Shown: in pieces, positions 1-8,219 of the stretch
Position numbering within the stretch: the first letter of the stretch is position 1
Layout of the letters: each line of letters starts with the position of its first letter
Origin: Candidatus Nitrosotalea okcheonensis
GTDB lineage: Archaea > Thermoproteota > Nitrososphaeria > Nitrososphaerales > Nitrosopumilaceae
Reading direction: 5' to 3'
Assembly (NCBI RefSeq): GCF_900177045.1
Contig: NZ_LT841358.1
Span: 265,073 to 329,072, forward strand
DNA length: 64,000 bases
Notes under the pieces: generated by a model
Seen by the model: the letters and a program-made list of their open reading frames with translations, nothing else
The model's database searches: none
What the model was told of the DNA's origin: nothing
Position numbers and translations under genes: made by a program

Positions 1-43
1 TTATTATCAAGATCTTTATGACGTAGAACTAGAAAATAAAGCC

Positions 44-490
44 ATGAGTAAAACTGAAATGCTAAGCGAGAGGGCAAACAAACCGGAGACAAAAGAAGTC
101 TATGCAGTATATCGACAGAATCTAAGTCGTTACTTTGATGAAGTCGAGAAAAACATAACACAATACATTGAGGCAATTTCTCACCTGCAACAAGAGTTTA
201 CATCGACATGCAAAAATGTAATGGATAATACAATTGCATTTCATCAGGATGTGATGACAAAGAGCGGTCTTGGTGCCAATCTTCCACAATCCTATCTGAA
301 ATCAATCAATGATGTAACAGACGAATTTGTAAAAACAAGTTCTTTGCAGAACAAGGCGGTAATAACTGCAATAGATGCAACAAGACAGAACATCAAGACA
401 TTCAATGATAACTTGAAGGCGTTTACAAGCATGGATATGAGCGTAATCCAATCATGGTTCTCATCTTGGAAACCTACACGAAATCCATAG
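44..490 (+). CDS. Helical protein of unknown function, phasin-like in composition
   Basis: The 148-residue protein is almost wholly alpha-helical in composition, with no signal peptide and no membrane segment. It is rich in Lys, Asp, Asn and Thr with regularly spaced hydrophobics, as in a long amphipathic helix bundle, and ends in a Trp-containing tail. Start is the ATG at 44. The shape resembles phasins and polyhydroxyalkanoate-granule helpers, and some Thaumarchaeota carry PHA synthase genes, but no PHA gene is visible here because the window begins just upstream. I do not recognise the family with certainty. A T-rich tract follows the stop. Confidence 0.6.
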   Translation: MSKTEMLSERANKPETKEVYAVYRQNLSRYFDEVEKNITQYIEAISHLQQEFTSTCKNVMDNTIAFHQDVMTKSGLGANLPQSYLKSINDVTDEFVKTSSLQNKAVITAIDATRQNIKTFNDNLKAFTSMDMSVIQSWFSSWKPTRNP

Positions 491-494
491 ATCC

Positions 495-507
495 CTTTTT
501 TATTTTT
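495..507 (+). terminator. T-rich tract after the first gene
   Basis: A run of T residues interrupted by one A starts six bases after the stop at 490. Archaeal RNA polymerase often terminates on such T tracts without a hairpin. The tract lies between the forward gene and the reverse small gene at 565-702. Confidence 0.4.
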
Positions 508-564
508 GTATATGGCATATTTGTAAAATGATTTGTATTTCTTTGAAGAACCTTTGACGATTAA

Positions 565-702
565 TTATTTTAGTATGATTTCCCACTCGTGTTTGCAGTC
601 TTCACACAGGAAATAATAATGCATTCCGTCGCTTTTCTCAATTGGGTCCATGTATTGACCGGTATTCTTTGACATGCATTCAAGACATTCATACTCTTTC
701 AT
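565..702 (-). CDS. Small zinc-ribbon protein (45 aa)
   Basis: The reverse strand reads a 45-residue protein with ATG at 702 and TAA at 565. It carries two CxxC knuckles, C6-x2-C9 near the start and C34-x2-C37 near the end, spaced as in a zinc ribbon. Aromatic residues (YYF) precede the second knuckle. Such mini zinc ribbons are common in archaea and usually bind nucleic acid or protein, but the target is unknown. Being under 60 residues it is easily missed by gene callers. The Cys spacing and the open frame across otherwise empty DNA support it. Confidence 0.55.
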   Translation of the reverse strand: MKEYECLECMSKNTGQYMDPIEKSDGMHYYFLCEDCKHEWEIILK

Positions 703-807
703 TTTTTATTTGTGATGTTCTGCATAAAATTAATGCTTCTGAACATTTTTCTGCCTACTGATTTCAATCTAGTTCATGGCGCAAATTTTTAGAATCATCT
801 CGGGTCA

Positions 808-816
808 TTTTTATAG
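808..816 (+). promoter_or_regulatory. TATA box for the gene at 838
   Basis: A T-rich TATA element (TTTTTATAG) is centred about 26 bases before the ATG at 838. That is the spacing expected for a leaderless archaeal transcript, and it favours 838 over the upstream ATG at 820. Confidence 0.5.
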
Positions 817-837
817 TTCATGGGAAGATTCTATTTT

Positions 838-1104
838 ATGATATATTGTGTCAATTCTAGGTGTAGGGCAAGGATTGCTCGGGGTGTGGCATGTAACAAA
901 TGCGGCCTTGACAACTCACGCGAAGCAGGAAGGATTGGACTTGAAATTCTTGAAGACAGGGGAGTTGAGGAACTCGATGAGTTTATGCTCATCCATTTTC
1001 CTGATGAGAACAAGCGAAAAAAGCTCAGACATGTCATGCTACAAATAAACTATAATGAGAATAGGGCAAAACAATATGATGCATCAAACCGTCATAAAAG
1101 ATGA
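838..1104 (+). CDS. Small Cys-containing protein with N-terminal zinc knuckles
   Basis: From the ATG at 838 the protein is 88 residues; an ATG at 820 would add six. C4, C9, C18 and C21 near the N-terminus form a possible zinc site. A charged helical part with acidic and Lys/Arg-rich stretches follows and the tail is basic. The TATA box at 808-816 fits a leaderless start at 838. No known family is recognised. The protein could be a small nucleic-acid-binding factor, inferred only from the zinc site and basic tail. Confidence 0.6.
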   Translation: MIYCVNSRCRARIARGVACNKCGLDNSREAGRIGLEILEDRGVEELDEFMLIHFPDENKRKKLRHVMLQINYNENRAKQYDASNRHKR

Positions 1105-1146
1105 TGACATAAAAGATCATTCAAACCAACTCGATTACTAAAATTT

Positions 1147-1380
1147 GTGTCAGAAACAATGTTTATACTAGATCCAATACAAAGAAGAGACATGGAACCT
1201 AATCAAATAGATGGACTGAAAAAGAAACTAAAAAAGAACAACGACGACGCACTAGATTTTGTGCAAAAACTAGAATCTACATTAACCGACTTTGAAAAAA
1301 CTGGAGACTTGTCAAGCAGCTACTCTGAGATTAAAAAAGCAGTGCTTGCATACAAGGACAAGATAATAAGTCAAGTCTAG
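1147..1380 (+). CDS. Small helical protein of unknown function
   Basis: This 77-residue protein starts at a GTG (1147) 42 bases after the preceding gene and may be cotranscribed with it. The middle is strongly Lys/Asn/Asp-rich and predicted helical. There is no signal peptide, membrane segment or metal motif. It looks like a soluble small helical-bundle protein. I do not recognise the family. The alternative ATG at 1159 would remove only four residues. Confidence 0.5.
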   Translation: MSETMFILDPIQRRDMEPNQIDGLKKKLKKNNDDALDFVQKLESTLTDFEKTGDLSSSYSEIKKAVLAYKDKIISQV

Positions 1381-1516
1381 TAAACATTACATCTGGATTT
1401 TCAAACATTGTAAATTGCCTGGTATTGTTTGAAACATTTCTTGTGACTGTACTTTGAAGAATCACTATCTAACTTACACGATGTCATTATTTTAAAAATA
1501 CAACGTTATGCTTTTG

Positions 1517-2995
1517 TTAATTTTTCTCTCGGATCTCTATATGTATGCCCTCGACAGTGGAGCGAAGACTCTGGTAGGGATAGTGATCGGTGAAATATTT
1601 AGAAATGTCATCATCAAATGTAGCAACAAGTTGTGTGGAATTGTACATGTCGACAATCTGTCTTCCTCTGTTAAAGTCTACCATGTAATGTGGATCCGCC
1701 ACTAGGACAACTTTTGTTGTGTTGATGGGCTCGAAGAGTATCTGGGAGTAATCTAGCGGAACATTATTCTTGTGAAACACATTGCTGAATATCCATGTAT
1801 AAGTGGGGCTTGCAAGAATGGTGGTGTCATTACCAATTGACTGGTTTACAACAAAAGATGTTGCAGAATATTCTGCACTTGTCATATCTGTAGATATGAG
1901 TTGCACAAGGCCTATCATGCCAAAGGCACAGATCCCTAAAACAAACACAATCATACCATCTTTGGAAATTTTTCTCTTAGGTATCTTTTCAAATGACTTT
2001 GTAATCAACACTCCAGCAGCAATACACATCACAGGTATTACTGGAATCCAATAAAAATACTGGTTATAGCCTATGAAATACAGAAAAACTACAAACGGGG
2101 CAAACCATCCTAGTATCAGATAATCTCTCCTGATTACTGCAAAGCCAATGCCTGCAATTCCTAATCCAAATAAAACGGGATCCATGTCTGCAAATTCTTT
2201 TGATATTACATTCAGATCAGCACCTCCAACCCTATGAGTCTGAAAATAAAATACATCATGCATCCAATAGTTAAAGTGTCCAGCCTCTATGCTTTGAACT
2301 GGCCACAAGGAGGGAATCAAAATTACGGGTATAATCCACAATGCAAGTAACTTGAAACGTTTGGTATTGCTGAAAAAAATAATACCTCCAACCAAGGGAA
2401 TTGTAGTAAAGGCGGGAATTTTCGTAAATACTGCCAGTCCGAGACATATGCCAGATAACAAAACTAGCCCGGTGATATGTTTGGAATTTTTAGATTGGAG
2501 TGCAGTCCATATTGATAGCAAAAGAAAAGGCAGCAAGATTGAATCAAGCAATATTCTGCGAAAGATCCATGATATTGGCATCACCGAAAATAATGCTGCA
2601 GAAACCAATGCTACCTTTTGTCCGTAGTGTTTGCCCGCTATCTTGTATATGAGAAACGTATCTGCAACCGCAAGTAGTCCCATTATGATTCTTGGTATTG
2701 TATACAGGATGGCAATGGAGTTGGTATCACCTGAGGAATGCAGAGAGCTGGGATATCCTATGAAACCAAGTATTACTGCAAGAAATGTTTGTCCAAAAAA
2801 TGGATGATCATAAAACGATCCTTCTTGGGGGCCTAAGCCATTTAGTACATGCATTGCCCTGTGCATGTATATCCCCTCATCAAAGAAAATATCTGGAAAG
2901 CCATCTACATTCCAAAGATGCGTGAAAACAGAAACTATCAGTATGGATATTATCAAAAGGCGGTACTTGTTTACAAATTCAAGTCTTGCATTCAA
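1517..2995 (-). CDS. GT-C family membrane glycosyltransferase (PMT/ArnT-like)
   Basis: This 492-residue protein has roughly ten or more hydrophobic segments and, in the first external loop after TM1, the acidic pair D39-E40 followed by G-I-Y. That matches the catalytic acidic motif of GT-C lipid-phosphosugar-dependent transferases (GT39/GT83: PMT, ArnT). A C-terminal soluble part contains a V-A-D-P-H-Y segment. The enzyme probably moves a sugar from a polyprenyl-phosphate donor to a protein or lipid outside the membrane. A clear paralogue of almost equal length lies at 25465-26931. The start is a TTG at 2995. Donor and acceptor cannot be told from sequence. Confidence 0.8.
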   Translation of the reverse strand: MNARLEFVNKYRLLIISILIVSVFTHLWNVDGFPDIFFDEGIYMHRAMHVLNGLGPQEGSFYDHPFFGQTFLAVILGFIGYPSSLHSSGDTNSIAILYTIPRIIMGLLAVADTFLIYKIAGKHYGQKVALVSAALFSVMPISWIFRRILLDSILLPFLLLSIWTALQSKNSKHITGLVLLSGICLGLAVFTKIPAFTTIPLVGGIIFFSNTKRFKLLALWIIPVILIPSLWPVQSIEAGHFNYWMHDVFYFQTHRVGGADLNVISKEFADMDPVLFGLGIAGIGFAVIRRDYLILGWFAPFVVFLYFIGYNQYFYWIPVIPVMCIAAGVLITKSFEKIPKRKISKDGMIVFVLGICAFGMIGLVQLISTDMTSAEYSATSFVVNQSIGNDTTILASPTYTWIFSNVFHKNNVPLDYSQILFEPINTTKVVLVADPHYMVDFNRGRQIVDMYNSTQLVATFDDDISKYFTDHYPYQSLRSTVEGIHIEIREKN

Positions 2996-3376
2996 TATGT
3001 TGTGACATTTTTCTAATGCATTAAACTTATTCTAGTTTGTACTGTCTTGTACGGGTTTATGTTCTAGAAGAAAGATTCATTTTTCAAATCATGTTGATGT
3101 TGAACATATCATGTGGATAAAAACTCTTCAAACTGAATCATTATGCCCACTTGATATCCTGTAGATGAACCATGACTGATATCAATCAACTGGTATAGTT
3201 TTATCTGGTTTTTCCTAATCTTGTGGCTTGGTAAGTCGTCTCAATAGCATGTGTTGTTTGCACTCTAGGATATCGTATTGAGGGTCATATTTGGTACAAA
3301 AACCTACAAGACAGAATTTTGAGGCATCATAAAATGATGGATATAATTTATTAATAGATTTAAAGCGGAGGAATCG
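2996..3376. other. Intergenic region between divergent genes
   Basis: About 380 bases separate the reverse glycosyltransferase from the forward cupredoxin gene. I see no ORF with coding character and no RNA fold I can support. The last 40 bases are AT-rich and should hold the promoter of the cupredoxin gene, which ends in a good ribosome-binding site. Confidence 0.5.
3367..3371 (+). promoter_or_regulatory. Strong Shine-Dalgarno site
   Basis: GGAGG lies five bases before the ATG at 3377. Most genes in this window look leaderless or lack a clear SD, so this site fixes the start and suggests the cupredoxin mRNA has a leader and is well translated. Confidence 0.6.
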
Positions 3377-4159
3377 ATGAAAATGTCAAAACCATTTGGC
3401 GTACTATTTGGTCTTTTGGCTCTAGTTGCTATCTTAGGTGTAGCACCAGCATTTGGACAAACAGCAAATGAAATTGATATGGTAAAGGGCGCAGGCGCTT
3501 CCGCATCAGCGGCTTGTGTCACTGCAAATAATTGCTTTTCTCCAAATCCTCTGAATGTTACACCGGGAACAACAGTAACTTGGAAAAATACTGATACTGT
3601 AAGTCATTATGTGACAAGCGGTAAACCGTCCGATGAAACAACTGGAACTGTGTTTGATAGCGGTAATTTGATCAAACCAGGCAGTACATTCCAATTTACT
3701 TTTGCAAATGCAGGCACATATGATTACTTTTGCACTGTTCATCCATGGATGACAGGTCAGGTAATTGTAGGAGCAGCTAGTACCACACCAAGTACTACAA
3801 CGTCGAATATGACAACAACTATGTCTAACATGACAACAACACCAGCTGCAAACACTACAACTACAACAACACCAGCTGCAACAACACCAACTACAACAAC
3901 ACCAGCTGCAAACACTACAACTACAACAACACCATCTGCAACAACACCAGCTGCAAACACTACAACTACAACAACACCATCTGCAACAACAACACCATCT
4001 GCAACAACACCAGAAACACCACAATATTCTGCCAGCCCGACTACTGTCAGCCCATCACCTGGACCAACTGGTGATGAAGTAGCTGCATGGGTTGCTGGAA
4101 TTGTAATATTTGGAATTGTAAGTGGTATAGGAATCTGGACTGCAGTACGACGTAGATAA
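3377..4159 (+). CDS. Membrane-anchored plastocyanin-like blue copper protein
   Basis: The 260-residue protein has a signal peptide (1-28, ending A-F-G-Q), one cupredoxin domain (about 30-133), a long Thr/Pro/Ala linker (134-225) and a C-terminal transmembrane helix followed by R-R-R. Type I copper ligands are visible: H77, then C119, H122 and M125 in the YFCTVHPWM motif. It should carry electrons on the outer face of the membrane, as the many small blue copper proteins of ammonia-oxidising archaea are thought to do. The linker, probably O-glycosylated, would hold the domain away from the membrane. The same ligand motif recurs in the protein at 51903-53009. A strong SD precedes the ATG. Confidence 0.9.
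   Translation: MKMSKPFGVLFGLLALVAILGVAPAFGQTANEIDMVKGAGASASAACVTANNCFSPNPLNVTPGTTVTWKNTDTVSHYVTSGKPSDETTGTVFDSGNLIKPGSTFQFTFANAGTYDYFCTVHPWMTGQVIVGAASTTPSTTTSNMTTTMSNMTTTPAANTTTTTTPAATTPTTTTPAANTTTTTTPSATTPAANTTTTTTPSATTTPSATTPETPQYSASPTTVSPSPGPTGDEVAAWVAGIVIFGIVSGIGIWTAVRRR
3781..4020 (+). repeat. Thr/Pro/Ala coding repeat in cupredoxin linker
   Basis: About 240 bases are built from short in-frame units that encode Thr runs separated by P-A-A or P-S-A. Longer blocks of about 45 bases repeat almost exactly, so the tract can expand or contract by slippage or unequal exchange. The encoded spacer is the part most likely to vary in length between strains. Confidence 0.8.
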
Positions 4160-4389
4160 GATCTGGGTCTAATAACTCGATCATTCCTTTTCATTTTTAT
4201 TTTGACTCTAAAGCAATACTTGTTACCGTCTCAAGGGTATCTTGGTGTAAGGTATGAACAGAACCTGGAAATAAAATAATTGAACTAACAGAACAACTCT
4301 CCAAATATGTTCAAAAAAATTCATTATACATGGTAGATCCAAAATTCCTGGGAATGAAATAAAAAAGATGTAATATAGGCTTAGGACTG

Positions 4390-5277
4390 TCATGCAGTAA
4401 CTATTGCCTGATCCTTTGTAACCCTGATAGTTGCATCAGAGTTATCTTTTGTCACATCCGTCTGCTCGTATGCCTTGTCTTTTGTTACTTGGTCTTGACC
4501 TAATGCATTGTATGCCGATATGGTTGCATCCTCTACTGCCTTGGCTTGCATGATGGATACTTCAAAACCGCCATTTGTATTCTCCTGATCATTTCTTGCG
4601 GATAAAATGGAATTGTCTTGTGCAATTGATGCGGTTTCCACTGTTTGATCTCGGGCTGCATTTTTACCACCCTTGATATTGTCATATACAACTAGGGCAT
4701 CTCCAGATGCCTTGTCTTTTACGGCTTGGGCAGAACCAATCGCTTGTATCTTTGTTACTTCTGCCTGAATCTCTGCATTTTTCTCTGTCACATCGGCCTG
4801 ACCAATTGCGATATCTAATGTAATCTTTGCATTGCCTATGATACTGTCTCTTATAGCAGATGCCTGTGCTATTGCAGACTTGTCTCCGTTTGCAGCATCT
4901 TCTGCTATTTCATATGTCTGTCTTGATGCATTTACTACACGAAAAGTCTGCCTTGCATCACTGTCTGCTTTTTGTTTTATCTGTTCTGCATTTTGCATTG
5001 TCTGACTGTAGCTTTGTGTGGCATTTCTCACGGTATTCCAAGTCCTGATTTGCCTGATGAAGAGCTGTTTGATAATCACTCCATGACTGGTCTTTGTCAT
5101 TGCTGCTATTTCCAGTCTGATAATTTGTATTTGTAGAATTTTTATTACTACTGTCTGCTGCTGCAAAGTTTACAATTGATTGTTCGGAAAGACTAAACAA
5201 CAAGAGCAATATTGTAGATCCGGAAAGTGTTGTTAGAGTTTTTGATGTGTTTGTTTTTTGTCTGTAAAAATTTTCAT
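4390..5277 (-). pseudogene. Frame-disrupted secreted protein gene
   Basis: Coding character runs over about 890 bases but changes frame. The last 220 or so codons lie in one frame (open 5166-4390). The preceding hydrophobic signal segment and Asn/Ser-rich stretch lie in another frame (about 5265-5045), which runs out of register near 5035-5045. An ATG at 5277 followed by a Lys-rich start is back in the first frame but meets a stop about 14 codons on. Two opposite shifts would restore one secreted protein of about 290 residues, rich in Ala, Asp, Gln and Thr, with repeated A-x-D-x-T and Q-D elements. The family is not recognised. It is either a recent pseudogene or an assembly error. Confidence 0.55.
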
Positions 5278-5585
5278 TGCATTGTAATGATAATTCTATT
5301 GTTAAACAATCGCGGAACTATGTAACTTAACAACGACAAGTGACAATGCTGAGAAAACTTTAAACCAATTTCAGAAGCTTGCAAATAAAATGTATCAAAA
5401 ATAAATCCATGTTGTCATTTCAATCCATATGGAAAATCATGGTACTTTCACATGTTATTCTTGATCATGTTTGTACTACAATATTCTCTGAGATGGCTAT
5501 TCATTGAGAAGTCTTAGAACAAATATCGTAATAATACACGGAACTCTTAAATCTATTATATTGCTCCAAAATAAGGTTAACCAGT
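5278..5585. other. AT-rich intergenic region
   Basis: About 308 bases lie between the disrupted reverse gene and the forward secreted-protein gene. The only structure I see is a 13-base palindrome at 5298-5310 (ATTGTTAAACAAT). No ORF here has coding character. Promoters for both flanking genes are expected in it. Confidence 0.4.
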
Positions 5586-6674
5586 TTGAATCTAAAATTA
5601 ATCTTGGCATTTATTCTTACTTTTTTTGGAGCATCACTCTTTGGAATTGCATTTGCCCAGTCTCCAAATTCTGTCCAATATGGACCTCCTGCAAACACTG
5701 GTGATTATTTAGAAATTATTTCCAATACTGAGAGAAATAAACAAATCGTCCAATTGCCGGTGGACCAACTCTTGTTTAATGTTATTCCACATTATGATCA
5801 AAAATCAAATCTCATATCGCTTTCTATACAATTAAAGCCGAATTTGACTGACGTGTATCAGAAAATTGGACTCTTTAACAAGCCAAAAGACATTGTTTTT
5901 GTTTATCCTATCTTTACACAGGCTGCATATGGTGCAAATGGATTTTATGATTATTATAACAAAAAATGTGATACAACTTGTCTTACTGTAAGTATGCCGA
6001 CCAAGATTAACGGCGTACAAGCATCCAGCATAGCAGGGGCATGGGCACTGAAATTACTCCAGTTTCCTTTTGTTACTGATGAGGATATTGACAAAAATCC
6101 TGACATTCTAAAGCAATACAAGAGAGTAATAGTTTTACATAGTGAATATGTTACCAAAAAAGAATTTGATGCAATAACAAGTCATCCTGATGTGATTTTC
6201 CTGTATCCAAATGCATTGTATGCTGAAGTAAAAACAGATTATGATAACAATACTATAACCTTGATACGTGGACATGGATATCCAGATCCAAACATCACGA
6301 ATGGTTTTGATTGGAAGGGCGATAATTCAAAATATGAATATGATGTACAATGTGATAAATGGAATTTTTATCATAAAAATAATGCAACAATGCTTAACTG
6401 CTATCCTGAATACAAGATGCTTTATAGTGCAGAATTACTGAAATCACTCCAACGATCAGAGCCATCTAATTTATTAGATGACGTCACAAACTGGTTGCGA
6501 TATCCTAATCAGGGCATCTATGTAAATGACGTATTGGATGAATATGATATTACGGGTTCTCATATACCGTCATGGGTTTCAAAACCTGCAACCATGCTTA
6601 CAAATGGAGATATTACTAGAAATGACTTTGCAAACATAATACAATATCTAAACACAATTCACGCGTTAAACTGA
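5586..6674 (+). CDS. Secreted protein of a lineage-specific family, paralogue 1
   Basis: The 362-residue protein has a signal peptide (1-25, A-F-A-Q end) and then one long extracellular region. The central block, about residues 105-300, is shared with the protein at 17249-18244. It includes the elements V-Y-P-I-F-T, DTTCLT, K-N-P-x-I-L-x-Q-Y, EYVT-x-KEFDAIT, L-Y-P-N-A-L-Y, R-G-H-x-Y-P, N-G-F-D-W-K and C-Y-P-E, with paired Cys residues likely to form disulfides. The conserved H, E and D residues could form an active site; a weak resemblance to amidase-like domains is possible but not shown. The start is a TTG at 5586. Unlike the paralogue it ends in a 60-residue C-terminal extension. Confidence 0.7.
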   Translation: MNLKLILAFILTFFGASLFGIAFAQSPNSVQYGPPANTGDYLEIISNTERNKQIVQLPVDQLLFNVIPHYDQKSNLISLSIQLKPNLTDVYQKIGLFNKPKDIVFVYPIFTQAAYGANGFYDYYNKKCDTTCLTVSMPTKINGVQASSIAGAWALKLLQFPFVTDEDIDKNPDILKQYKRVIVLHSEYVTKKEFDAITSHPDVIFLYPNALYAEVKTDYDNNTITLIRGHGYPDPNITNGFDWKGDNSKYEYDVQCDKWNFYHKNNATMLNCYPEYKMLYSAELLKSLQRSEPSNLLDDVTNWLRYPNQGIYVNDVLDEYDITGSHIPSWVSKPATMLTNGDITRNDFANIIQYLNTIHALN

Positions 6675-6901
6675 CAATATCTGTAACGAATCGTCAAGAT
6701 CTAATCTTAAACTGTTTTTAAACAATTCTCTGTTTTCTATCTTATATTTCAAGGAAGACACTACACCTAGTGGACAAAGCAATGGCGAATCATTCTCGTG
6801 ACGGTCTAGTCTTATGTGAGTTAAATCTGAGAAATAAATCTGAAATAAAGTCTATTTTCATAGAATACCATCATGGTAAAACCATCCATGATTGATATAA
6901 T

Positions 6902-7021
6902 GCCGTGGCTCCAACTTTGACTGTCAAATACACGTCAGATATAATTGAATTTTATAAAAAAGCATTTGCTGCTCTGGAAATAATGAGATTCCTAGGACCG
7001 GAATACTTTTCACAAGTATGA
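6902..7021 (+). pseudogene. Remnant of a PhnB/glyoxalase-type (VOC) gene
   Basis: A 39-codon open stretch with no usable upstream start reads P-T-L-T-V-K-Y, then I-E-F-Y-K-K-A-F-A-A, then M-R-F-L-G-P. This is the standard N-terminal strand-helix pattern of PhnB-like vicinal-oxygen-chelate proteins. It stops at TGA (7021) where the remaining 100 or so residues should follow. It is best read as a decayed gene fragment left in a non-coding region. Confidence 0.5.
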
Positions 7022-7110
7022 CTCCAAGTTCAATAATTGAACCTTATAGGATTTGAGTTTTTGACTCAATGTAAAAAATACGAAAATATACCGTACAAAT
7101 AAAGGGTGTC

Positions 7111-7440
7111 TTGTCCCGCAAACATTATAACATAATGATTGAAAAAATAAACATGAATTCCAAAGAACGGGAAAATAAAATCGCCTTTATGACTTGTGTT
7201 GAAGTGGTATTGATGAGAAGGGGAAACACCAATTATAATTTAGTTCTGGCTAAACTCCAATCATATCATAATTTTTGGATTTTTGAATGCATTGATCATC
7301 CAGAACACTTACGAGACATATTGAAAGAAGTATATCAAAATGAATATTATTCTATTGTGGATGAAATCCGAATGGAATCAGAAAGACTGGATGATATGGA
7401 TGAAACCAAAGAAGCCTTTTTGAAAGTCATGCTCAGTTAA
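7111..7440 (+). CDS. Protein of unknown function (about 100-109 aa)
   Basis: The open frame begins with a TTG at 7111; the ATG at 7135 gives 101 residues and is the likelier start. The sequence is soluble and helical, with an Arg/Asn-rich middle and an acidic C-terminal half rich in Glu, Asp and Met. There is no metal motif or signal. I do not recognise the family. It sits among small accessory genes and decayed fragments. Confidence 0.5.
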   Translation: MSRKHYNIMIEKINMNSKERENKIAFMTCVEVVLMRRGNTNYNLVLAKLQSYHNFWIFECIDHPEHLRDILKEVYQNEYYSIVDEIRMESERLDDMDETKEAFLKVMLS

Positions 7441-7508
7441 TGTCAAGACAAAAACCAGTCCCGTATACCTGGGATGTAACATGATCTACAAATTAGTTCT
7501 CAAGTGAT

Positions 7509-7667
7509 ATGATACACAAATGGTACCAGGCCACAGATCTCACGTCTTGGATGTGTTCTTGCCAGAGCCAATTTAATAGGGACGGTGATGTAATAATAGT
7601 TGGAGAATTGGCATATGGTATACAATGTTGCCAAAAAGCATCCTCTGAATCATGTCTTAGGGTTTAG
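7509..7667 (+). CDS. Possible small Cys-rich protein (52 aa)
   Basis: An ATG at 7509 opens a 52-codon frame ending at TAG 7667. It encodes C16-S-C18, C40-C41 and C48 around a hydrophobic strand-like segment (V-I-I-V-G). Codon content is balanced and the frame fills a stretch with no other gene. It precedes three further Cys-rich mini genes on the same strand (7734-8176), which supports it. The function is unknown. Confidence 0.35.
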   Translation: MIHKWYQATDLTSWMCSCQSQFNRDGDVIIVGELAYGIQCCQKASSESCLRV

Positions 7668-7733
7668 GATGGAATTTGTTGAATGTGGCAGATATAGTAT
7701 CAAGATTGGTAGTGATATGATTTGCAAATAATT

Positions 7734-7841
7734 ATGCTGAAAAAATCAAAAGTCTATAAAAGATGTAAAGCAGAATTTGAGGAAGAAAATGGTTATTTCA
7801 TATGTGCATATTGTCTAAAACTGCTGGATGATTGGGAGTAG
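7734..7841 (+). CDS. Mini zinc-knuckle protein (35 aa)
   Basis: ATG at 7734 to TAG at 7841 encodes 35 residues. A basic N-terminus with C11 leads to a C-A-Y-C knuckle (C24, C27) and a short acidic tail. One knuckle plus a lone Cys suggests metal binding with a partner or a dimer. The next mini gene starts seven bases after the stop in the same frame, so the two may once have been one protein, or may be co-translated. Confidence 0.4.
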   Translation: MLKKSKVYKRCKAEFEEENGYFICAYCLKLLDDWE

Positions 7842-7847
7842 TAGGAC

Positions 7848-8006
7848 TTGTCACTCAAAAGCGTCATTCCAAAAGAGATCAACGAACACCTCCGTCTTTA
7901 TTCAAAAGAATCATGGGAAGTGCAATTTAAGGAAGAGTGTGGAGTGTGTGGAAATAAAATTGATGAATTTGGACTGTGTGGATGTGACATTGGGGGAGGG
8001 GATTGA
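7848..8006 (+). CDS. Small Cys-rich protein (52 aa)
   Basis: A TTG at 7848 opens 52 codons ending at TGA 8006. The C-terminal third holds C31-x2-C34 and C44-x-C46 in a Gly-rich setting, a likely zinc site. The N-terminal part is helical with K, E and S. It lies directly after the previous mini gene in the same frame. The lack of an ATG leaves the start unsure; a stop-codon split of a longer gene is an alternative reading. Confidence 0.4.
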   Translation: MSLKSVIPKEINEHLRLYSKESWEVQFKEECGVCGNKIDEFGLCGCDIGGGD

Positions 8007-8032
8007 GAATAGAATCATGTTTGTACCAACGA

Positions 8033-8176
8033 ATGCCTGATAAGGAATCACCAAACTTTTGCAAAGGTATTTGCTGGTTTTGCCAAAATCGTTGTAATGC
8101 CGCTAGTTACACTCATGAAGCATGTATCATAGATTATTTTGGCAGACTAAAGAAAGACAAATTGATAAAAACATAG
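8033..8176 (+). CDS. Small Cys-rich protein (47 aa)
   Basis: ATG at 8033 to TAG at 8176 encodes 47 residues with five Cys (C10, C14, C17, C21, C31) in the first two-thirds and a Lys-rich end. The C-x3-C-x2-C-x3-C spacing could hold zinc or, less likely, an Fe-S cluster. It is the last of a row of Cys-rich mini genes, followed by the CBS-domain gene 44 bases on. I do not recognise the family. Confidence 0.45.
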   Translation: MPDKESPNFCKGICWFCQNRCNAASYTHEACIIDYFGRLKKDKLIKT

Positions 8177-8219
8177 GGTATAAACTAGACTGACAATGCT
8201 TATTGGCTAGCAAGTCCTT

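Noticed and set aside
3506-4024. Long Cys-rich reverse ORF opposite the Thr-rich linker
   Set aside because: It is the antisense of ACA/ACC Thr codons giving Cys/Trp runs, a shadow of the cupredoxin gene.
3757-4194. Val-rich reverse ORF opposite the same linker
   Set aside because: Repetitive V-V-V-A-A-G content is the mirror of the Thr/Pro/Ala repeat, not a gene.
6782-6895. A 37-codon ORF upstream of the VOC fragment
   Set aside because: It has an ATG and a few strand-like stretches but no motif, and is bounded by decayed DNA. Too weak to list as a gene.
7498-7655. Reverse frame with Trp-rich sequence
   Set aside because: No ATG, GTG or TTG start is available at a fitting place, and it overlaps the forward Cys-rich frame on the other strand.
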